Below are positions 58,501-64,000 of a stretch of 64,000 bases of DNA, in pieces; within the stretch, counting starts at the first letter, position 1, and each line of letters begins with the position of its first letter. The position numbers and the translations under genes were made by a program. The notes below the pieces were generated by a model, which worked only from the letters and a program-made list of their open reading frames with translations, was not told the DNA's origin and did not search any database. Source of the DNA: Beroe ovata (Eukaryota > Ctenophora > Nuda > Beroida > Beroidae); contig CAMPET010000029.1 in assembly GCA_946803715.1 (NCBI GenBank), positions 266,373 to 330,372 on the forward strand, in the 5' to 3' direction.

Positions 58501-61500
58501 GTGGCAACAATCAAGGGATCCCGCTTTGTGAGCCCTATCCAGGACGCGGTGGATGAGTGGGATAGGAGACTTGAACTGTTCTCAGTCACTCTGGACGAGT
58601 GGATTACCTGTCAGAGAAACTGGATGTATCTTGAGAGTATCCTCACTACTCCTGATATCCAGAGGTGAGGCCAAGTTGAGCTCCTTGTCAGAAATAGACC
58701 TGTCACTAGTCATAATTCCTGTCATAATTCCTGTCATCCGTCATAGCATACCATGTGTTGTCTCATATTACATACTGCTCATCTCTGCAGACAACTACCA
58801 AGAGAGGCGCGGCTATTCAGCCAGGTGGACAAGTCATGGAAGGAGTTAATGAGGAAGGTCCAGGAGCGGAGCAATGCCATCTGGGCCGCAACAACCCCGG
58901 GCGTCTTGGAGACATTGCAAGCGAACAACGCCAACCTTGACAAGATACTGAAGTGTCTCGAGGATTATTTGGAGACAAAACGTCTCGTTTTCTCCCGTTT
59001 CTACTTCCTGTCTAACGATGATATTCTCAGTATACTCTCAAACTCTAAGAACCCAGCCTCCGTGCAGTCAAAACTCACCAAGTGTTTCGGTAAATAACTA
59101 TAAATATAATGATCATTTCGCCCTAATCACACTGAATCTCACGCGAAATTCAAACACAGGACCGATTCATTCACTTCCCCTCAGGAAATATCAAGAAGTT
59201 GATTATCACGAAGGAGGCGAATGCATCACCCAGTGTGCGAGGTCTCATGTCAGGAGAGGGTGAGACTCTGGATCTAATCAGGGTGTTGAGGGTGCGAGGC
59301 AACGTGGAAATGTGGATGGGACAAGTCGAAACTGCCATGTTCGAAGTGAGTCTCCCCATCTGTATCTTTGAAAACGCACAGAGTCCAAATTACCGTAAAA
59401 TAGTAAAATTCTCCACCTCCCGGAATTTTGGACGGTATTCTCTTGACAAATTTCATCCAGGTTGTCCGGTACACAATCAAAGGTGCCATGATGTCCTTCA
59501 TGAATTCCCCGTATCATGAATGGTGGAAGAGCAACAGTGGGCAAGTCATTATCCTGGTGTCTCAGATCATCTGGAATCAGCTGATCGAGGATGCCTTCTA
59601 CAAGGACGGCTCCACCCAGACTCTCCGGGAACTGCACCATATGTGGGTGGACAAGCTCACCCAACTCTCCCAGAATGTAACCTCAGACATGGACTCATGG
59701 CAGAGACTCGCGTTGGAGTCTCTCCTTACTGTGGAGGTCCATGCTAGGGATATTATTGAGGACCTTGTTGAGAAGGAGGTGGGTCTGGGGGTCTTGCTGG
59801 ATGTGCATATGCAATGATCACTCCATTAGTAATGAACATTGTACAATGTACATTGTACATTGTACATTAATAATGAAGAGAGTACAACTGACACTCCCCT
59901 CATTTCACTCAGATCGAGAGTTCAGATGATTTCGAGTGGACTCGCCACTTGCGGTACAATTTCGATGACATTAGAGACACAGTCATGATACGACAGAACA
60001 ACTCTGTGTTCGAGTATGGGTTCGAGTACCTGGGATCTACGTCTCGTCTCGTGATAACCCCACTCACTGGTTTGTATACCTCTCAATTCTCATTGTTCCA
60101 TACCACTGTATCAAATCTCCCCCAGTATTAGATCTCTAATCTCCTTCTCTCTCTCTCTTGAGCCCCCCTACTCTCACTCCTCCTCAGATCGATGTTTCCT
60201 GACCCTCACAACGGCACTTCATCTCCACCTGGGCGGGGCCCCAGGTGGGCCTGCAGGCACGGGCAAGACTGAGAGTGTCAAGGACCTCTCTAAAGGGTTC
60301 GGCAAGCAGTGCGTCGTGTTCAACTGCTCAGAAGGTCTCGATTACAAGATGCTTGCTCGGTTCTTCTCTGGTCTTACCCAGTCTGGATCGTGGTGTTGTT
60401 TTGATGAGTTCAACAGGATTGACTTGGAGGTGTTGAGTGTTGTAGCACAGCAGTTGCAGATATTGAAGAGGGCCAAAGATGCACACTTGTCTAGGTACTG
60501 ACCTTATCTTGATGCTATCTTAAGTCATGAAACTGAGATGTCCCTGTTTGAAATGCAAACTCAATACCTGAATGTTCAATGTGGCGTAAACATAGGTATC
60601 AGCAGCTTATCATCAGCTCTCACCATGTAAAATATTGTGTCTCAGGTGTGTGTTTGAGGGTCACGAGATCAGAGTGAATCCCACTTGTGGATTCTTCATC
60701 ACCATGAACCCCGGATATGCAGGCAGAGTGGAGTTACCTGATAACCTAAAGTCACTCTTCAGACCTGTTGCCATGACTATACCAGACTTTGGCCTCATCA
60801 TTGAGGTAGGTACTTCTCAACTGATACTGAGGTACTACTATGATGCTCTATTTCCAATCGTATCTCATCATCTTATTGATATGTGACCGACTCTCCGCAG
60901 GTCATCCTCTTCTCAGAAGGATTTCTCTCCGCCGGGGCACTGAGTAGCAAGCTGGTCCAGCTCTACCTCCTGGCCAGCAGACAGCTCTCTCAGCAACACC
61001 ACTACGATTTCGGGCTCCGTGCCATCAAGGCGGTGCTCCAGGTGGCGGGCGAAATGAGGCGGAACAGGGCGAGCTACAGCCACATTGACGATACCACCCT
61101 CCTGCTACAGGCAGTGTTTGATGCCAGTTTACCCAAGTTCATAGCGGAGGATGTACCACTCTTCATGGGCATTGTGGAGGACTTGTTCCCTCACTATAGC
61201 AAGGTCGATGAGGATACAACTGTGCTGAAGGTGAGACACAGTCTCAATCGATAGAGACACTTTCACACTGGATAATATGATGTCCAATATTATGCACACT
61301 GTGTACACACTGTCCCGCATGAAGTTCTCACACAAACATGTACTGCATCAGCATGGCACAATGTGACTACAATAAACCGGACAATGTGTGATATCCAACC
61401 CCCCCACGAACTATTTATTGAAAACACAGCGCGCATCTCATGCATTATATGTGAGAAACTCCTTCGACATCGCCCTCATGTTCATATAACATCGGCACAC

Positions 61501-63086
61501 AGGACTGTAGTAGAGGCTAGACACAATAAGTTCGTTATTGAACACCGGTGTGGTCGATTAGATCTCAAAATGACCTGCAATACTTCCATAGTTCCATGTC
61601 ACGATGCAAAATGAACAAAACACATTCTCATGCCCTGTGGACTAATTCTCTAATTCTCACACCCTCTCTCTCTCCCCCAGAATGCGATAAAGGAGGCACT
61701 GAAGGAGCAGTTACTTCTGGTGACAGAGTCCCAGGTTGCCAAGACACTACAGCTGTACAACACCATGCTGGTGAGACACGGAGTGATGCAGGTCGGTGGA
61801 ACGAGTGGTGGGAAAACAACGAGCAGGACGATCCTAGCTCACGCCCTCGCCAAACTCAACCACTCCCAGCCTCTCTTCAACCAGAACACTCCCCCAGCAG
61901 TGAGTACCATCTGCCAACTGGACAATCATTAACAATGGTTTCAAATCAAACTGTGCCACATCATGGCCACTTCAATTTTGCTATCATTCCTCATATTATC
62001 ATCATGTCACGCTGTCAGTTCATGCACACGCCATATCACACTCACTCACTCACACCAAGGAAGCGGTGAAGGGCAAGTGTTTCCACACATTCAACTGTCA
62101 CTGTGTCAACCTGGAAAACATGGTCAAGATGCGAGAAGCGGCGACCACTATGAATGCTGCTCATAGGAGCAAAAAGTCCCGTAACACAGCTGAGCTCTTA
62201 CTGCAAGATGTGTTGGAAGGGCCGGGTAAAATAGAGACATTGAGTAACGCCCTGGGTTTGAATTCCCGGTTTGCTCACCACAGGAATATCAAGCGTCGTG
62301 CTCGCAGTAGGGCGAGTAGTATTCAGGAAATGAAACAGAAGGTAAGATGTACTACTACTAGTAGAGTTGGTATGGATTGACCGCATAGCCCAAGTCACGG
62401 AATTAGTGAAAGACTATAGTTACTAAAGTGAGAGTCTAGGTATTCAAAATCACACATTCACACTCGCCCCGTGATACATCTATCTTATATTATCTGCACC
62501 ACCTCATCATTTTAGTCATAGGTGATACTGATGTACTCGCGCGGGATTCCACTTGTGTTGATGCGTGACTGTCTGGAGTCCTCTTCTCAATTCCTGATAG
62601 CTGTAGTGAAACACTGGGTCATACACCCTCCACCTCTCTTTTCAGTCGAATGACGCGATCAAGTGTATGACGCTCAACCCCAAGTGTGTCTCACTGGAGA
62701 AGCTGTACGGGCAATTCGACAAGGACTCTTACGAATGGTCTGACGGTATCCTAGCGACCATCATACGGCGATTTGCTAAGGTGAGGCACAGTGAAACGAG
62801 GCTATAAAGCTATAAGTGCGGATAAAAACATAGAAAGCAGGCTACATGATATACTTTTGCTAAATGAATAATAAGAAGGACTCTGGCTCCTATGACGTTC
62901 AGATAACTTCTATATATTTCTTGGACATTGACCATATTAAAGTACCTACCTAGTTCATTGATTTTACAAAATAACATTTTCAATTTCAGGAGAGCGTATC
63001 ATCGCATCTTGAAGGTGGTCCGAGTAGAGGAAACACTGCCAAAAGTAGACTCTCCAACAAAAGTAGAGTTAACTCCACTAAAAGTG
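52543..63086 (+). CDS. DNAH6: Axonemal inner-arm dynein heavy chain, DNAH6-like (N-terminus to AAA2)
   Basis: I traced 32 exons with consistent phase, about 2,081 codons: 52543-52713, 53077-53199, 53278-53452, 53526-53694, 53787-53988, 54101-54207, 54293-54479, 54589-54756, 54842-55034, 55115-55263, 55351-55787, 55880-56000, 56083-56211, 56344-56511, 56614-56832, 56979-57092, 57186-57355, 57477-57697, 57803-57937, 58144-58356, 58457-58664, 58791-59089, 59185-59345, 59461-59778, 59913-60069, 60188-60494, 60646-60805, 60901-61230, 61681-61899, 62060-62341, 62646-62780, 62990-63086. The tail and linker ([26 protein letters not shown]) lead to AAA1 with Walker A GPAGTGKT, Walker [11 protein letters not shown] and [10 protein letters not shown], then AAA2 with [11 protein letters not shown]1 ([14 protein letters not shown]) best matches DNAH6. 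It powers ciliary bending. AAA3-6, stalk and C-terminus are absent from the window. Confidence 0.88.
59838..59872. repeat. ACATTGTACAATGT-type short palindromic repeat in a dynein intron
   Basis: ACATTGTACAATGTACATTG followed by further TACATTGTACATT units forms an inverted and tandem repeat. A similar TGTACATTGTACAATGTACA is at 56,563-56,582 in another dynein intron. Confidence 0.8.
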
Positions 63087-63411
63087 GTGAGTGAACTTGA
63101 TACTAATATAAAATCAATAGTTCTGGCTTTCCAAAAATCGCATACATAGCTAGACAGCTAGATAGATAGCAGTAGACCGAATAGACACTGATTATTGACA
63201 AAACACATAGGTTCTCTGAGTACACTGTGATGAATGTTTCTGCCTAGAATACGAAAGTCTATCGATAGGTGTGTCTCTTTATATCTGCTTGAGATTCGTC
63301 TAATGAAATTGAGTCTCTATATTATCAATAGTTAGAAGTGTGAGAAGTGCAGAGAGGCAGATGTCAAGGATTGCTATCTAGAGGAAGGATGCTATCTAGA
63401 GGAAGGAGGAT
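63087..63411. other. Spacer between the dynein exon and the minus-strand gene
   Basis: No coding signal is seen. The next expected dynein element (the DGPVDxxWIE block after AAA2 Walker A) is not present here or before position 64,000. Confidence 0.5.
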
Positions 63412-63889
63412 TTATATTTTGGAGTATCCCCCGTTCTTCTCTCCATTCTCCTCCACTCCATTCTCCTTCTTCTCTTCCTCCTCTGTGGGGTTGTCCTCCA
63501 GTGGGACTGTGTTGGAGTATTCCTCCTGTTTCATCGCACCCAGACAGTCGTACTTCTGTAGTGCTGGCACTGAGAGAGTATGATCAGTAGTGTCAGGTGC
63601 TGGGATCAGGGGTGTTATGAGGGATGCTAGAATCAGCCGTGTTGGGGGATAGTTAGTTAGGGTTGGGATTAGGACTTCCATCGACTATAATACTTTGAAT
63701 CGGAAGTGTTCAATGTTCATATCATTGTTATCCGAGGTTGGATAGCATTCAATGCATTGCTGAGTATAAAATACCTCTGGTAAAGAGCTGTTGTGTTGCA
63801 TAGGTAACCAGCAAAGTGAACAGGAAGTTGATAGCCATACACAGGTTCCGGAATGGGAATCTTTGGTATCCGTACTCATCAATCGATCC
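63412..63889 (-). CDS. 3' end of an unidentified membrane-protein gene
   Basis: Two minus-strand exons join in phase 1: 63889-63775 and 63569-63412, ending with TAA; the gene extends beyond the right edge. The upstream exon encodes DEYGYQRFPFRNLCMAINF then LFTLLVTYATQQLFTR, one membrane helix. The last exon is a cytoplasmic-type tail that becomes strongly acidic (EEEEKKENGVEENGEKNGG) after KYDCLGAMKQEEYSNTV. I do not recognise the family; a polytopic transporter or receptor C-terminus is possible. It either lies downstream of and convergent to the dynein gene, or is nested in a dynein intron if that gene continues to the right. Confidence 0.55.
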
Positions 63890-63952
63890 CTGTCATAGGT
63901 ATTCGATACTGTTAGATAACAAAGACAGAACCCATTGATACCGGGGCCTGGA

Positions 63953-64000
63953 TACACACACATACACACACACACACATACACACACACACACACACACA
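63953..64000. repeat. (CA)n microsatellite at the window edge
   Basis: An almost pure CA dinucleotide run with a few TA interruptions that continues past the right edge. Confidence 0.98.

Overview
The window is nuclear DNA from an animal. Genes carry GT-AG introns, mostly 50-400 bases, and the set includes an axonemal dynein heavy chain, a TRAPP subunit, a SNARE, a cyclophilin, TIMM17, GCN1 and an LDLa-GPCR. Nothing looks bacterial. The mix (cilia genes, LDLa receptor, fascin/aerolysin-type secreted protein, many intron-poor genes, short intergenic gaps) suggests a compact marine invertebrate genome, possibly a non-bilaterian lineage. The species cannot be fixed from the sequence alone. Exon models below were built by hand from reading frames, splice signals and codon phase; none has transcript support.

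Layout. 1-2.4 kb: repeats (a 235-bp unit in triplicate and a tRNA-like element). 2.4-3.7 kb: secreted beta-trefoil plus aerolysin-fold protein. 5.7-8.3 kb: GAPDH and TIMM17 (+). 8.8-18.2 kb: GCN1 (-), with a small opposite-strand gene inside its long intron. 18.4-20.3 kb: RPL28 and NUDT21/CFIm25 (-). 20.5-24 kb: a long inverted repeat and other repeats. 24.4-26.4 kb: 2-oxoglutarate/Fe(II) oxygenase-like gene between direct repeats. 27.6-28.7 kb: small membrane protein. 29.5-31.8 kb: LDLa GPCR (-). 32.1-33.0 kb: decayed MFS transporter. 33.5-38.5 kb: a DHHC palmitoyltransferase fragment, an orphan ORF, a 936-base assembly gap and a C-terminal exon pair. 38.5-40.7 kb: MITE and palindromes. 40.8-45.4 kb: BET1, PPIH and TRAPPC11 in tandem (+). 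46.4 kb: hammerhead ribozyme. 47.0-50.4 kb: F-box gene and glutathione synthetase (GSS). 52.5-63.1 kb: DNAH6-like dynein heavy chain, N-terminus through AAA2 (+). 63.4 kb to the end: 3' part of a minus-strand membrane-protein gene.

Most identified genes are housekeeping: glycolysis, mitochondrial import, the GCN2 stress response, translation, mRNA 3'-end processing, ER-Golgi traffic, splicing and glutathione synthesis. No single pathway joins them. Two patterns stand out. First, almost every start codon lies 1-40 bases after a 3' splice-acceptor-like YAG with no coding exon upstream, and several same-strand genes are 90-440 bases apart; this fits spliced-leader trans-splicing and operon-like clusters, or very common 5'-UTR introns. 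Second, two small intronless genes (17,240 and 46,978) share CACGTG palindromes, TATA boxes and UAUUUAUUUAUU 3' elements, as if controlled in the same way.
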